Source of the DNA: Botryosphaeria dothidea
Taxonomy: Eukaryota > Ascomycota > Dothideomycetes > Botryosphaeriales > Botryosphaeriaceae
NCBI GenBank assembly: GCA_011503125.2
Contig: WWBZ02000011.1
Location: 248,001 to 312,000 of the forward strand
Length of the DNA stretch: 64,000 nucleotides
Direction of reading: 5' to 3'
Part shown: in pieces, positions 34,519 to 46,445 of the stretch
Layout of the letters: every line of letters starts with the position of its first letter
Numbering within the stretch: the first letter of the stretch is position 1
Program-made: the position numbers and the translations under genes
The notes under the pieces: model-generated
The model's database searches: none
Seen by the model: only the letters and a program-made list of their open reading frames with translations
What the model was told of the DNA's origin: nothing

Positions 34519-35883
34519 GGAAAACGCGGCCTCTCACAGTCTCGCCGGCAGGACAGCTAGACGGATGGCCCGTGATACGGCAGGTTCTTTCCTGCTGAAG
34601 ATCACTCTTTGGAAGCGGAATAGCTGGATGGAGCACAGGACTGGCGGTGGAAGGGACAATACGCTGACAGCACTGGAAATGCTGGAGTGCTCAGTGGTTT
34701 CGGGCCGCATAGGAGGGGCAACGTGGGTAAAGCACCGTAGGCGAGGCTAGTGATGAGGACCAGAAATGCACTTTCTTTTTTTGATCGTTTCCTGACGTCG
34801 TTGCCGGCGCCGTCTATTGCCATGCCCGTTGCTTGTGGATGATAGAAATCGAAAGGGGCCAATGAGCTTGGTGGCAGGACAGACGATGCTCTCCTGCGAG
34901 GGTCAGTGGCGGGAGGGCCGCGAAAGAGGCCGGAGATCTTGGATGATGGGCAGACTTGACTGCCACTTCAGCGGGACCCAGCAGCTGCAGGTGATTCTAG
35001 CGACGGCAAGGCTGCCTTTTTTTCCGTTCGACGTGAGAGGCTTCTCGAGCGGCGTTGAGCCCACTCGCAGGACGTTGGCAGAGCAATCAGCGGGGAAGCG
35101 CGAGCGAACCCTAGTTTTAGCTACTGTGCGAGGCCCCGATTGGGCGCGGCGCAGCGACGCGGGCCCGCTCGACGAGAAAGAACAACTGGCATGCCGGGCG
35201 TCGTGCAGATGGCAGCTGTCATCATCGCCAGACACGCGCGGGCGGCGATGGTGGCAGCCGCAGGCCAGCGATGCGCTCTGATGTTTCACACTGCCGCAAA
35301 TGACACGCATATCCTTATAGGCAGAGTTAAAGCCACATTCGCAGCTACTAGACAGGTTTATTTACTGCACCTTCGCGCCCGGCCAAGTCCTCCCGCACCC
35401 CCACGCTTGCCAGCTGCGCGCGGCATCCTCGGCGCCGGCAGAGTCGCGCGCCGTGTGTGTTGTAGACCATCCGAAGTAACGATGGTAGTAAGGACACGAG
35501 GCGGAAATTGAGACAGGTCGACCTGCCGAACAGGGCGACGCGAAGTTTGATGAACGGCCCCGGCGAAGACTCTAGAAGGAAATAAGCTCCCCGCGGCTGA
35601 AGCTGTTTAGGCGCACTGGCCCCAGGGTCGCTGGCCGCTGTTCGGGTGCCGCGCCCGCCCGCCGTCCGGCAGCGACTTCCTCGCGCAAAGGCGGTGGGCG
35701 GCGCGCGGCAGAACGACGCCGGGTAACTGCCACCGTGGTCACAAGTGCGAGCAGCTCGCGCGCGCTCTACTATTTCAACCGCTTCTCCACCTCGTCCTCC
35801 TCTCGCCCTCCATTGATCACTCGACTTCCTGCCATTGGTTTTCGCCTCGCCCTTGCTTGTACACACAGCAAGCGGACTCCACC
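34519..35883. other. Intergenic, calnexin upstream region
   Basis: GC-rich 1.36 kb without a supported gene. It includes the calnexin promoter, with a pyrimidine-rich stretch just before the ATG (35780-35820). Confidence 0.5.
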
Positions 35884-37881
35884 ATGCGTGCCAACATCCT
35901 CCCCATCGCGCTGCTGAGCGCTGCTGCCGTCCGCGCCGACGAAGCTTCGTCCTCGACCTCCACCTCGGCTGTTGAGAAGCCCACCTTTACTGTACCCAGC
36001 TCCCCAGCACCCGCTCCAAAGCCCGCCCAGCGCTAACACCGCCCGCCGCAGCTTACTACTCTTACTGCGCCCTTCTTCGAGCAGTTCACCGACGACTGGG
36101 AGGATCGCTGGAAGGTGTCTCACGCGAAGAAGGAGAACACCGAGGAGGAATGGGCTTACGTCGGCACTTGGTCCGTCGAGGAGCCCTCCGTCTTCAAGGG
36201 CATTGAGGGCGACAAGGGTCTCGTCATCAAGGACAAGGCTGCCCACCACGCCATCTCCGCCAAGTTCCCCAAGGCTGTTGACAACACCGACAACACCCTC
36301 GTCGTCCAGTATGAGGTCAAGCTTCAGGGTATGTTTGCCATTGACGTGTCCCCAGCGGAGCAAAGCTGACAACGTCGATAGACGGTCTCGAGTGCGGTGG
36401 TGCCTACATGAAGCTCCTCAAGGACAACGCGGCTCTCCACCAGGAGGAATTCTCCAACGCCTCGCCCTATGTCATCATGTTCGGTCCTGACAAGTGCGGT
36501 GCCACCAACAAGGTACGCTACAAACAGCCTGCTTCACACAATTGCACAAAGCATCTTGATGGGAGTGAATATGCTGGCCAGTACGAGCTTGACGACTCTT
36601 CGGGACCTTGATGCGATTTGTGTGCCAATTGATCGTATTGCAAAACAACCATCTGACAAAGCTTTTTAGGTTCACTTCATCTTCAAGCACAAGAACCCCA
36701 AGACTGGCGAGTACGAGGAGAAGCACCTCAAGAACCCCCCGTCGGCCCGTATCACCAAGACCTCGGCCCTCTACACCCTTATCGTCAAGCCCGACCAGAA
36801 GTTTGAGATCAAGATCAACGGCGAGTCGGTCCGCGAAGGCTCTCTCCTCGAGGACTTCACCCCCGCTGTCAACCCTCCGGAGGAGATTGACGACCCCAAC
36901 GACAGCAAGCCTGAGGACTGGGTTGACACGGCCAAGATCGCCGATCCCGAGGCCAAGAAGCCTGAGGACTGGGATGAGGACGCTCCCTACGAGATTGTTG
37001 ACGAGGAGGCTGAGAAGCCCGAGGACTGGTTGGAGGATGAGCCTACCACCATTCCTGATCCTGAGGCCGAGAAGCCTGAGGACTGGGATGACGAGGAGGA
37101 TGGTGACTGGGTCCCTCCCACCGTTCCTAACTCCAAGTGTGACGAGGTTTCTGGATGCGGCCCGTGGTCCGCTCCCTTGAAGAAGAACCCTGCCTACAAG
37201 GGCAAGTGGACTGCTCCTCTCATCGACAACCCCGACTACAAGGGCCCGTGGGCTCCCCGCAAGATCGCCAACCCTGACTACTTCGAGGACAAGACCCCGG
37301 CCAACTTGGAGCCCATTGGCGCTGTAAGTTAACCAAGACATGCAGCGGGTTGTATTAGCTAACAAACTTTGCAGATTGGCTTCGAGATCTGGACGATGCA
37401 GAAGGACATCCTCTTTGACAACATCTACGTCGGCCACTCTGTCGAGGACGCCCAGAAGCTCCAGGAGGAGTCTTACGACGTCAAGATCAAGGTTGAGAAG
37501 GCTGAGGAGGAGGCCAGCAAGCCCAAGAAGGACGAGTCGGCCAAGTCTCCTCTCGACCTGAGCTTCAAGGACGACCCAGCCAAGTACGTCAAGGAGCGCG
37601 CCGCGCTCTTCTTCGAGCTCCTTCCCAAGAACCCCGTCGGCGCTCTCACCCTGGTTCCCGACATTGCGGGTGTTATCGGTGGTGTCGTCGCTATCCTCAT
37701 CGCTCTCATCGCGGTGGTCGCTACTGGCGGCTCCAAGGCTCCCTCGGCGGAGCAGGTCAAGGCTGCGGCCGACAAGGCCAAGGCTAAGGCTGGTGAGGCT
37801 AAGGACAAGGCGGCTGAGGCTGTTTCGACGGGTGCTGAGAAGGCTGGCGAGGCGACTAAGCGTAACACGCGTTCCTCGTAG
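35884..37881 (+). CDS. CNX1: Calnexin, ER lectin chaperone
   Basis: The 558-residue product comes from five exons: 35884-35991, 36052-36328, 36382-36512, 36670-37323 and 37375-37881. Residues 1-19 are a signal peptide. The lectin domain follows ([54 protein letters not shown]). The P-domain has the classic two-motif arm: [32 protein letters not shown], then [29 protein letters not shown] single membrane segment near the end (about residues 480-505, [19 protein letters not shown]) is followed by a short Lys/Ala-rich cytosolic tail. The protein binds monoglucosylated glycoproteins during folding in the ER. All motifs are intact. Confidence 0.96.
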
Positions 37882-38386
37882 AAGAGCACGATGGGACAAT
37901 GGCAAAAGTCGAAGGGTGACCAAAAATATCAAGCAGCGTGCTCACTACGGAGTTTCACGGTGAAAGCGGATATTGCTAGGCCGGGTGTGTTATAGCTTAT
38001 TCCTTGGGTAAATGGATTTTCATTGCTAGAAGTGCGTGCATCTTGTTATGGAATGTGAGCGCGACTGGTATCTGCGAGTCGGCGATGAGTGAAAGAGGCA
38101 GGCTTATGCGCGGGGCGACGGCGGCGGAGTGGTCAATGGCGCGGCCGCCGGCGGAGAAGGGCGTGTTTAGTGCAGGGGCCGTTGCTGACCCTTGACCCTC
38201 GGCTGCATCATCATTCCCCACGCCTCAGCTAGCCGGCAGCTCCATGCTTAAGCCGAGCAACACCTCCTCTCCTAGCTCGCTCTCTCCTCTCAAGACCACC
38301 TCCCAGTGCTTGCCAGTCAAGTGTGTGTCTCGCTCTTCCGTTCTCTCCCTCCATCTCTCGCGTTTGCGTTCGAGGCTGCTCAGACA
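37882..38386. other. Intergenic, calnexin to MMSDH
   Basis: It holds the calnexin 3' flank and the MMSDH 5' leader, which is rich in CT-repeats (about 38270-38370). Confidence 0.5.
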
Positions 38387-40293
38387 ATGGCCGCTCGTCG
38401 CTTGCTCGCACGGAACTTCCCCGCTCTCGCCTCCCGCACTACCGTCCCCAGAGTAGCTTGCTTCCCCGCGAGAACAATGGCCTCGTCGAAACCCACCGTC
38501 AATCGCGTGGCCACGCGCCGCCTGCATGCGACTGCCCAGCACTTGAAGCCTGCCGCGACCACCACCGCTGCCTCGACCGTTGATTCGTATCCTACCACCC
38601 ACGACCCCGTCGCCGAGCCACTGGACACGCAGAACTTCGTCGATAACCAGTTCGTGCCTTCCAAGGCTGCCCAATGGATCGACCTGTACGACCCGGCAAC
38701 GAACAACCTCATCACCCGCGTGCCGCAGAGCACCGATGAGGAGCTGAAGGCCGCTGTTGACAGCGCCGAGAAGGCCTTCCCGGCCTGGAGGTCGACCACC
38801 ATTCTGCACCGCCAGCAGATCATGTTCAAGTTCACCGCCCTGATCCGCGAGCACTGGGACCGTCTGGCCGCTAGCATCACCCTCGAGCAGGGCAAGACGT
38901 TCGCCGATGCGAAGGGTGATGTGCTGCGTGGCCTGCAGGTCGCCGAGACGGCCTGCGGCATCACCACCCAGCTGACCGGCGAGGTGCTCGAGGTCAGCAA
39001 GGACATGGAGACGAGGACATACAGGGAGCCATTGGGCGTGACGGCTGCCATCTGCCCCTTCAGTAAGCTCCAGCGAGGCCCCGCGACTGGAACCAAGTGA
39101 CTAACACGCTCCTCCAGACTTCCCCGCCATGATCCCGCTGTGGTCGATCCCCGTCGCCACCGTGACCGGCAACACGCTCGTCATCAAGCCGTCGGAGCGC
39201 GATCCGGGCGCGTGCATGATCCTGGCCGAGCTGTGCGAGAAGGCCGGCTTCCCGCCGGGCGTCGTCAACATCGTGCACGGCGCGGCCAAGACGGTCGACT
39301 TCATCCTCGACGAGCCGCGCATCAAGGCCGTCAGCTTCGTCGGCAGCAACAAGGCCGGCGAGTACATTTACGCCCGCGCCTCGGCCAACGGCAAGCGCTG
39401 CCAGGCCAACCTGGGCGCCAAGAACCACGCCGCCGTCCTGCCCGACTGCAACAAGAACCACGCCCTCAACGCCATCGCGGGCGCTGCTTTCGGCGCCGCC
39501 GGCCAGCGCTGCATGGCCCTGAGCGCGCTCGTGCTGGTGGGCGAGACCAAGGACTGGGTCCCGGACATTGCGGAGCGTGCGAAGGCGTTGAGCGTCAACG
39601 GCGGCTTCGAGCCCGGCACGGATCTGGGGCCTGTCATCAGCCCGGAGGCGAAGAAGCGCATCGAGGAGCTCATCGCCAGCGCCGAGGAGGAGGGCGCCAC
39701 CATCCTGCTGGACGGCAGGGGCTTCAAGCCGGAAAAGTACCCCAACGGCAACTGGGTGAGTGATATCCCAGAACCACGTGCGTAGGAGTGAGTGAACTGA
39801 TGCCAGACAGGTCGGCCCCACCATCATCGCCAACGTCAAGCCGCACATGCGCTGCTACAAGGAGGAGATCTTCGGCCCCGTCCTCGTCTGCCTGAACGTC
39901 GACACCGTCGACGACGCCATCAACACCATCAACGCCAACGAATACGGCAACGGCGCCGCCGTCTTCACCCGCTCCGGCCCCACCGCCGAGCGTTTCCGCA
40001 GCGAGATCGAGGCCGGCCAAGTCGGTATCAACGTAAGTCTTTTCAAACCCTCCACCCCTCAAAAAAAACATGACGCAAGGGTTGCTAATTGTCGGCAGGT
40101 CCCCATCCCCGTCCCGCTCCCCATGTTCAGCTTCACGGGCAACAAGAAGTCGATCGCCGGCGGCGGCGCCAACACCTTCTACGGCAAGCCCGGCATCAAC
40201 TTCTACACCCAGACCAAGACCGTCACTAGCCTGTGGCGCCATGAGGATGCGCTCGCGCAGAAGGCGAGCGTGAATATGCCGACACAGAGCTAA
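38387..40293 (+). CDS. Methylmalonate-semialdehyde dehydrogenase, mitochondrial
   Basis: The 576-residue product comes from four exons: 38387-39062, 39118-39755, 39811-40032 and 40099-40293. It belongs to the aldehyde dehydrogenase superfamily (ALDH6A1 type). It converts (methyl)malonate semialdehyde to propionyl- or acetyl-CoA in valine, thymine and beta-alanine catabolism. An Arg/Ala-rich N-terminus is a likely mitochondrial presequence; a second Met lies at residue 31. Family landmarks are [56 protein letters not shown] and [14 protein letters not shown], with the catalytic Cys at residue 357. The C-terminal domain has [20 protein letters not shown] and the typical [17 protein letters not shown] end. 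Nothing looks broken. Confidence 0.95.
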
Positions 40294-42606
40294 ATGAATT
40301 GTTGTGGCAAAGAATTAGTGTGTGACTTTGTGTAAAAAGCGGGAAGGGGGATCGCGTTTTGTCCGGATGGGGGTGTCTTATTAGGAGGTCGGGATTGATG
40401 TGTCCGGATGCATGCTTCGATACTGTGTCTGTATATGCGCTGCATGGTTGCAAGTTGCGCTGCGAGAAATTGACGATGTTTCACGAGCAAATGGATGGGC
40501 TGAACGGGAAAGGAAAAAATTTACATCAAAACATCCGGTGATACGCGGCTCTGATTTTGTTTTGTGTGTATATAATTGGCCGTACATTGTAGTGTATGCA
40601 TCTTTTTCTATTGATGGACACCTAATGCGCGAAGGTAGTCGTTTCTCGAGAGATGGAATGAACTAAGCTAACTTCTAGTATGCCAGTGATGTTCCTTGAG
40701 GGGGAGGGGGGGGGGGGGGAAGGAGGGTGGAGGTATCGCTGCCTTGTTGCGAAACAGATCTCGTCAAAGACTTCCTGGAACCTCGCCCCTCCCAAACGTG
40801 CGCACAACGTTAGCTCCCGTTCCTATCCAGAACTCTATTGCGACGGCATCCTCGATATTGAGAAGGTAACTCTCGCCGAAGACGCACGAGTCTGTCTCAG
40901 CGCTGGGAACGGGCCGCAGGATCACTCGCTTTACTTTCATCTTCTCGGGAAGGCTTCCGCGAGCGAGCGGATATCGATCGCTCTGCTTCATAACGAATGC
41001 AGTGCAATGCAGCCACCGAAACAATGGTATCAACAATGAGTAGCCAAATTAATTTTCCCTCCCTCTTTGGAGCATGGAAGATGGGGAATATCAAACTCGC
41101 ATGACGGGAATTCACTACGTTGGCAGTTTAGGTATGCGATGCCGACGAGGATCACGACCGGAGTTTCTTGGATAGGTGCACCAACTGCGAATGGGACTCT
41201 CATGGCAAGATTACTCGAAACAAAGCATGCACAATGGATGATAGGGAAGATTTGAATTTCTAAGAAGTGGCATATTAAACTTCCCATCTTATGATGAATC
41301 CCAACGAGAACCTGACTAGTACCTACCTTTCATTCAGCGGCATTGCTCCGTCTCAATACCAACATGAGAAGCATTCCCTATTTCTGACCGTCAATCAATC
41401 CAGCGCATCAGCATGCCTGTTGCTCCCATCAATCGATAACCCAGCCCAACCGCACATGCCCGACCAACGGCATGTTCATTGCCATGCGGCATGCCACATG
41501 CATTCATGCCCGGCCATTTTCGCTCCAGAGCACTAAGCGGCCGCCGAGCCATTCCCGTTATGTCCAACTCGCGAATCCAGATGCCATTGGGAGCAAGCGG
41601 CATGCGGTGCTCTCCTCACCCGGCCAACACCCCGTTGAGCGCCCTTCCCATCAGCCCGGTACGTCCAACGCGACATCCCGAACCCGCATCGACAGTGACG
41701 CACAGCCTCCGCGACCCGCGCACCCGCCACCCGCGTCGCTCAGCGAACCAAAGCCCCTAATCGTGCAAGAGTCAGCAACGTCATCCCTTCCGAAAATCGC
41801 CGCTCCAACCGCACTAAAAAAACATTTCTCCATCTCGCTTTCACGCTCTCTCTCTCTCTCCATTTTTTCAGAGTCCCAGTTATAAGCAGCGACAACCCCC
41901 CTCCCCCCGCCTCCGGGTAACGGCAAGTTCGCATATGACGATACAAACTTGCCGACCGCAAAAGACGAGTTTGGTGTGGAAGGAGGACCATACCTTTTCC
42001 GGCTCTTCCTATATTATGAATTTTCGGGTACAGAAAAGTTTCTCATCATTTGCAGGAGAGAGAGAAAGGGGAGGAAGTTTTGCGCGGTGCGAGGCGGGGA
42101 AAACGGCCGTGGCGAGGGGGAATTTGTAGTAGGCTTACATTTCGGAGCTTTCGTGGTGTGGACGGCGAGGGAGGAGCCTCGTCGTCGAGACGGCAGAGGT
42201 CCCTCCCAAATGCGGGCTGAGCTTATCGGAGCGCGATCATTGCGATGCGGAGAGGCGGCATGGCGTGGTGCTGCGAGGCGGGTCGTCGCGGGCGGGCGCG
42301 GGGAGCCGTTGCGGTGTTGTCGGAAGAAGAGGGAGACGAAGTGCGCAGCTGGAGGAAAAAAAGTCAACGAAGGGTCCCGCCTTCGGCTGTCGGAGAAACT
42401 CCTCAACCGAGAGAGAGGGCCTCCCACCAGCCAGGAAGGCACGAATCAATCATAAACAATCTTAATAGTGTCTGAATACTTTTTTATCTCATGCTGAGAG
42501 AGTCTATATGTGTCAGGTCTCTTTGCCAACCTGATCGTCCCATGTTTTACCAATTCGCTATGCCAGAAATACAAAAAAGCACAAAACTAAAGTCAATACC
42601 GTGCCG
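40294..42606. other. Intergenic, about 2.3 kb, no gene recognised
   Basis: No supported gene. It includes a G-rich homopolymer-like run (40697-40721), CT-rich microsatellite-like sequence around 41845-41865, and a GC-rich part near 42060-42350. The right edge runs into the minisatellite. Confidence 0.45.
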
Positions 42607-42968
42607 TCTGCTCGTCAAGACCAAGCAAGTCGTGAAGACCATGCAAGTCGTGAAGACCAATGCAAGTCGTGAAGACCATGCAAGTCGTGAAGACAATGAA
42701 GGCCGGACAGACCATACAGACCTGCTCGTAAAGACCATGCAAATCCGCTCGTAAAAAACCAATACAATCCCACCCGTAGGGACCATGCAAATGCAAATCT
42801 CTCGCCAAAACCAAAACACACCTGCTCGTCCAGACCATGCGAATCTGCTCACCCAGACCATGCAAGTCATGATGACAATGCAAACCGTGAAGACCATGGA
42901 AACTCGCTCGTCAAAACAATGCAAAGACACCCGTAAAGACCACGCAACCCCACCGCGAGGGCCATGCA
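42607..42968. repeat. Minisatellite, about 18-bp degenerate unit
   Basis: The core unit is GTGAAGACCATGCAAGTC, nearly perfect four or five times at 42630-42700 and increasingly diverged to 42968. It leaves all three minus-strand frames mostly open. It lies directly beyond the stop codon of the Fun30-like gene and so probably forms part of its 3' UTR. Confidence 0.8.
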
Positions 42969-42971
42969 AGT

Positions 42972-45900
42972 CTACTCCACCACGTCGACACCAGCATCCT
43001 CAAGCATGCCCTTGAAAGCATCCTTCAAATCACCACCGGCCTTCGCCTTGAACTCCTTGAGCATGTCTTCCTCGATCTTGCGCGTGGCCTCCTTCTCCAT
43101 CTTCTGGGCAGCCTTGCCGTTATCGTCAGCATCAGTGGGGGCGCCGGCGACGCGCTCGTCCATCGCCAGCTTCGAGACGCCCAGGGCGTGGATGCGCTCC
43201 TCGATGGTGCCCTTGGTGATGAGGCGTACGACCTCGACTGAGCGCGTCTGCCCGACACGGTGGGCACGGTTCTCGGCTTGGATGTCCTCCTGCGGGTTGT
43301 ACTGCTCGTCGAAGATGAGGACCTTGTTCGCGCAGGTGAGGTTGATGCCGGTGCCGCCAGTCTTCGTCGACAGCATGAAGACCTTGATGCTCTCATCCTT
43401 ATAGAAATTATCAATAAGGCCTTGGCGGATATCGGTCGGCGTTCCGCCGTCCATGCGATGATACTTGATCGACTCCATGCTTAGCACCCGTTCCATGATG
43501 TCCATCGTCCGGGTCCATTGGGAGAAGATCAGACAGCGATCGCCCTGCTGGGACCACTTCTCAACGAGCTCGATCATCTTTGCAATTTTGCCCGACATGT
43601 ACCAATGGTCATCCGGCACCAGGTACTTCTCCCAAGCGTCAAGGTACTTCTCAGCTTCGGTCGCAATTCCAACATCCTTCATACCTTCGAGATCATACAA
43701 TCTGGCCATCCTGCCCTTCTTGTGTTTCGGGTAGGTCTTCTCCCAATCCTTGGCCATCTCACCGATGGTCAAATCATCGTAGAAGTCCCGAGCTGCAAGC
43801 ATCGGGTGAACAGCAGCAAGTCGGAGATCGACAGTGATGTTGGAATTCTGCTGGCTCTCAGCCACGATGCCAGCCTCTCTTTCCAAAAGTATCCGGGCCT
43901 GCGTCTCCAACAGTGCATCGTACTTTGATTTCTGCTCGGGTACCATGTCGCAATACTCCACGCGCACAGTCTTTGGCGGCAGGGAGCTACCGAGAACCTG
44001 CTGCTTCTTGCGGCGGAGGATAAACGGAGCCATCATCATCCTAGCACGATCGATGCGCTGAGAAGAGAGCAGACTTGAGTGAGTATCCTCACTAGTCTTC
44101 GGTTTCGTCCGGAAAATGTAGCTGAGATTCTCCTCATGGCCTTGGAACATGGCCGGGGAAATGAAAGCTAAGATCGAGACGAGCTCTTTAAGGTTGTTCT
44201 GGATTGGAGTCCCGGAGAGGAGCAAGCGGAATTCGGCTGGAATCCGCATCAGTTGCTTATACCTCTGGTTTTTGCTGTTCCGCAGCTGGTGGCCTTCATC
44301 AAATACGCAGACAGTTGGGTTCAACCTGCGCAAGAACCTGTTGTCGTCGTCGTTCCTAGTGGCTTGATCGTATGACGTGACCACGACGTGAATCTCGTTA
44401 CGCTTTCCCATAATCTCGTCCCTTATCTTGGGCTTCTCGTCTTTGGAACCATAGTATGGCACAACCTTAAGTTTGGGTGAGAACGTTTCAAACTCGCGAA
44501 GCCAGTTCTCCAAAGTCGAGTTAGGGACAACAATGAGGTGAAGACCCTTGTTACCAGTTTCATACAGGTGCGACAAGAAAGCAATGACTTGACAGGTCTT
44601 TCCAAGACCCATGTCATCGGCCAGGATACCGGAGATGCGGCGCTTCCAAAGAATGTTCAGCCAGTTCAGACCGACGACCTGATAGTCCTTCAACACCAAA
44701 TGGCTGGACATCATTGCGGGCTTCTGCAGGAGCCTGACGTTTGAGCCACGAACATCGTCCTCATCTTCAGCGTCTGTGGAAGAACTCGGGGTTCCGATTC
44801 CAGAGTCATTACGAACATCATCCAAGTTCACAAGAGTCAGTTCTCCCGTCGCCTTCGCTCCGGACGTGTGGAAGCCGAGCTTTTTCATGTCTTCGAAGAT
44901 CGGCTGTCCGAGCTCCTTGCATTGCGCGACAAGTTGGTCAACAGTGGCATAGGCAGCCCACATGCTCTCAGCGGTGTCCAGAACCTTGTCGCCGGTTGTG
45001 CGGTGGTTTTTCCTTGGCTGACCGCTCTTGGTCAGTGGTGGTGGGGACATGTCCACACGACGAATCGCATCCAGGCTCTTGAAGGGCCTCTTGGCCAAGA
45101 TGGCTTCACATTGAACGAGGGTTTTCTCGGAGAGGTCCACAAGATCTTGAGCAGAACACTGGTTGATGTAAGCTAGGAGACTCTTTGCGTTCTCCTGAGC
45201 GGCCTCTTCGTCGACCTCCTCGTCGGAAACTTGGGCATCGGATTCGCCATCGGAGTCGATCGTGAGTGTCTTCTTCTGTCGGGGTGCAGGGACTGACTTC
45301 TGGGGAGTAGCCGCGGGTGAGCTGGATGGAGATGCAGGCCTGCGGCCCTTCACAAGACGGCGGCGACGCTTGACAGGAGATGGATCGGGTGAGGGTTCGT
45401 CGTCGTCCGAGATCTGGATATGCTGGGCGGTTGACCATTTCTCGTGGATCGACTTGGTGGAAACCTTCGACACCTGGTTGCCGCTCGGTTTCAAGCGAAG
45501 TGCTTTCGGCGCCTTCGTCAGTCGGTTGCCTGAAGGATTAGCCGGCTTAGGAGGTGAAGTGTCCTCCTCAACCGTAAGGTCAATCATTTCCTCGTCCCTC
45601 TGGGCTTGCTCCGACTCCTCGAGCTCACAAACATAGCTCATGGCATCATCGACATTGCCCTTCTTCTCCCGAAGCGCCTTCAGAAGGAGACTGATAGACT
45701 TGTTGGGATAAACAATGTTCATCCGCTTGACCTTCTGCTTCATGAGGAAGTCGGTAATGTCATCCAGCGTCATGTCTTCAACAGGTTGAGCGCGCGATGG
45801 ACCGGTCTGGCGAGGCATCAGTCGAGGCCTCTTGGACGAGGAGGAGTAGGCATTCGCCATGTCGTCAGCCGACCGCTTCTGCGGCGGACCGGTGTACGCG

Positions 45901-46445
45901 AATTGCGCCATGGAAAACTTCTTGACAGGTAGAGCAGCGGATGCGTTGTTTGACTTTTTCTTGCTGAAGAAAAGCGACTGCGGGATATCCGACCTCGATG
46001 TGGCAAGCTCGTCCTCCGAAGAACTAGCAGCGGGAGGGTCGTCGTCGAAGCTACCCTCAGTGATGGTGGCTATGAGCGTTGGCCGGGCGGTGTGACCAGC
46101 GGACACAGTGGTGCTCTTCGTGAAGGCCTTTTCCGGTGAAGGTGAGGCGGACGGCAGCTGGGTATGCGCAACAGGCGAGGATGCCGGGACTTGGACCACG
46201 GCGTTGGGGTCGGCGCGGTTCGCAACTGGGGTGTCCAGGATTTGGGTAGGCTGGGTGACGCGAGGAGGTGCTTGGTTGAAGTACCGGGAGGCTTGTGTCG
46301 TGTTGGCCGGGTTGTATGGGTGAGAGAGCGGCACGGTGTCAGCGTAATCGGCGAGCAGCTCGTCGCCGCTGTCGTCTTGCGAATCGTAGGGCTTCTCGGA
46401 CCGGCGCCGTTGCGCAGGAGAATCGACGATTGGGTCACTCTCCAT
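42972..46445 (-). CDS. Fun30/SMARCAD1-type SNF2 chromatin remodeller
   Basis: A single exon of 1,157 residues. I start at the ATG at 46445 (MESDPIVDSPAQRRR) because the frame upstream has only a non-ATG start. The N-terminal third is low-complexity and acidic or Ser-rich. It contains a CUE-like segment at about residues 225-290 (TLDDITDFLMKQKV...ISLLLKALREKKGNVDDAMSYV). The SNF2 ATPase has Walker A DDMGLGKT near residue 610 and the DEGH box (VFDEGHQLRN) near 715. It ends with helicase motifs IFSQWTRTMD, MLSTKTGGTGINL and QAENRAHRVGQ (about 1058). Family members remodel nucleosomes at silent chromatin and at DNA ends during resection. It is transcribed away from VMA21 across a shared 524-bp promoter. 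Confidence 0.93.
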   Translation of the reverse strand: MESDPIVDSPAQRRRSEKPYDSQDDSGDELLADYADTVPLSHPYNPANTTQASRYFNQAPPRVTQPTQILDTPVANRADPNAVVQVPASSPVAHTQLPSASPSPEKAFTKSTTVSAGHTARPTLIATITEGSFDDDPPAASSSEDELATSRSDIPQSLFFSKKKSNNASAALPVKKFSMAQFAYTGPPQKRSADDMANAYSSSSKRPRLMPRQTGPSRAQPVEDMTLDDITDFLMKQKVKRMNIVYPNKSISLLLKALREKKGNVDDAMSYVCELEESEQAQRDEEMIDLTVEEDTSPPKPANPSGNRLTKAPKALRLKPSGNQVSKVSTKSIHEKWSTAQHIQISDDDEPSPDPSPVKRRRRLVKGRRPASPSSSPAATPQKSVPAPRQKKTLTIDSDGESDAQVSDEEVDEEAAQENAKSLLAYINQCSAQDLVDLSEKTLVQCEAILAKRPFKSLDAIRRVDMSPPPLTKSGQPRKNHRTTGDKVLDTAESMWAAYATVDQLVAQCKELGQPIFEDMKKLGFHTSGAKATGELTLVNLDDVRNDSGIGTPSSSTDAEDEDDVRGSNVRLLQKPAMMSSHLVLKDYQVVGLNWLNILWKRRISGILADDMGLGKTCQVIAFLSHLYETGNKGLHLIVVPNSTLENWLREFETFSPKLKVVPYYGSKDEKPKIRDEIMGKRNEIHVVVTSYDQATRNDDDNRFLRRLNPTVCVFDEGHQLRNSKNQRYKQLMRIPAEFRLLLSGTPIQNNLKELVSILAFISPAMFQGHEENLSYIFRTKPKTSEDTHSSLLSSQRIDRARMMMAPFILRRKKQQVLGSSLPPKTVRVEYCDMVPEQKSKYDALLETQARILLEREAGIVAESQQNSNITVDLRLAAVHPMLAARDFYDDLTIGEMAKDWEKTYPKHKKGRMARLYDLEGMKDVGIATEAEKYLDAWEKYLVPDDHWYMSGKIAKMIELVEKWSQQGDRCLIFSQWTRTMDIMERVLSMESIKYHRMDGGTPTDIRQGLIDNFYKDESIKVFMLSTKTGGTGINLTCANKVLIFDEQYNPQEDIQAENRAHRVGQTRSVEVVRLITKGTIEERIHALGVSKLAMDERVAGAPTDADDNGKAAQKMEKEATRKIEEDMLKEFKAKAGGDLKDAFKGMLEDAGVDVVE

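Noticed and set aside
36475..37932. A 485-codon open frame on the minus strand opposite calnexin
   Set aside because: It is the antisense shadow of the calnexin exons, Leu/Arg-rich without a family match, and contains calnexin introns.
42547..42969. Minus-strand open frame with HGLHDLHGLHDLH repeats
   Set aside because: It is the translation of the minisatellite; repeats in multiples of three keep frames open without selection.
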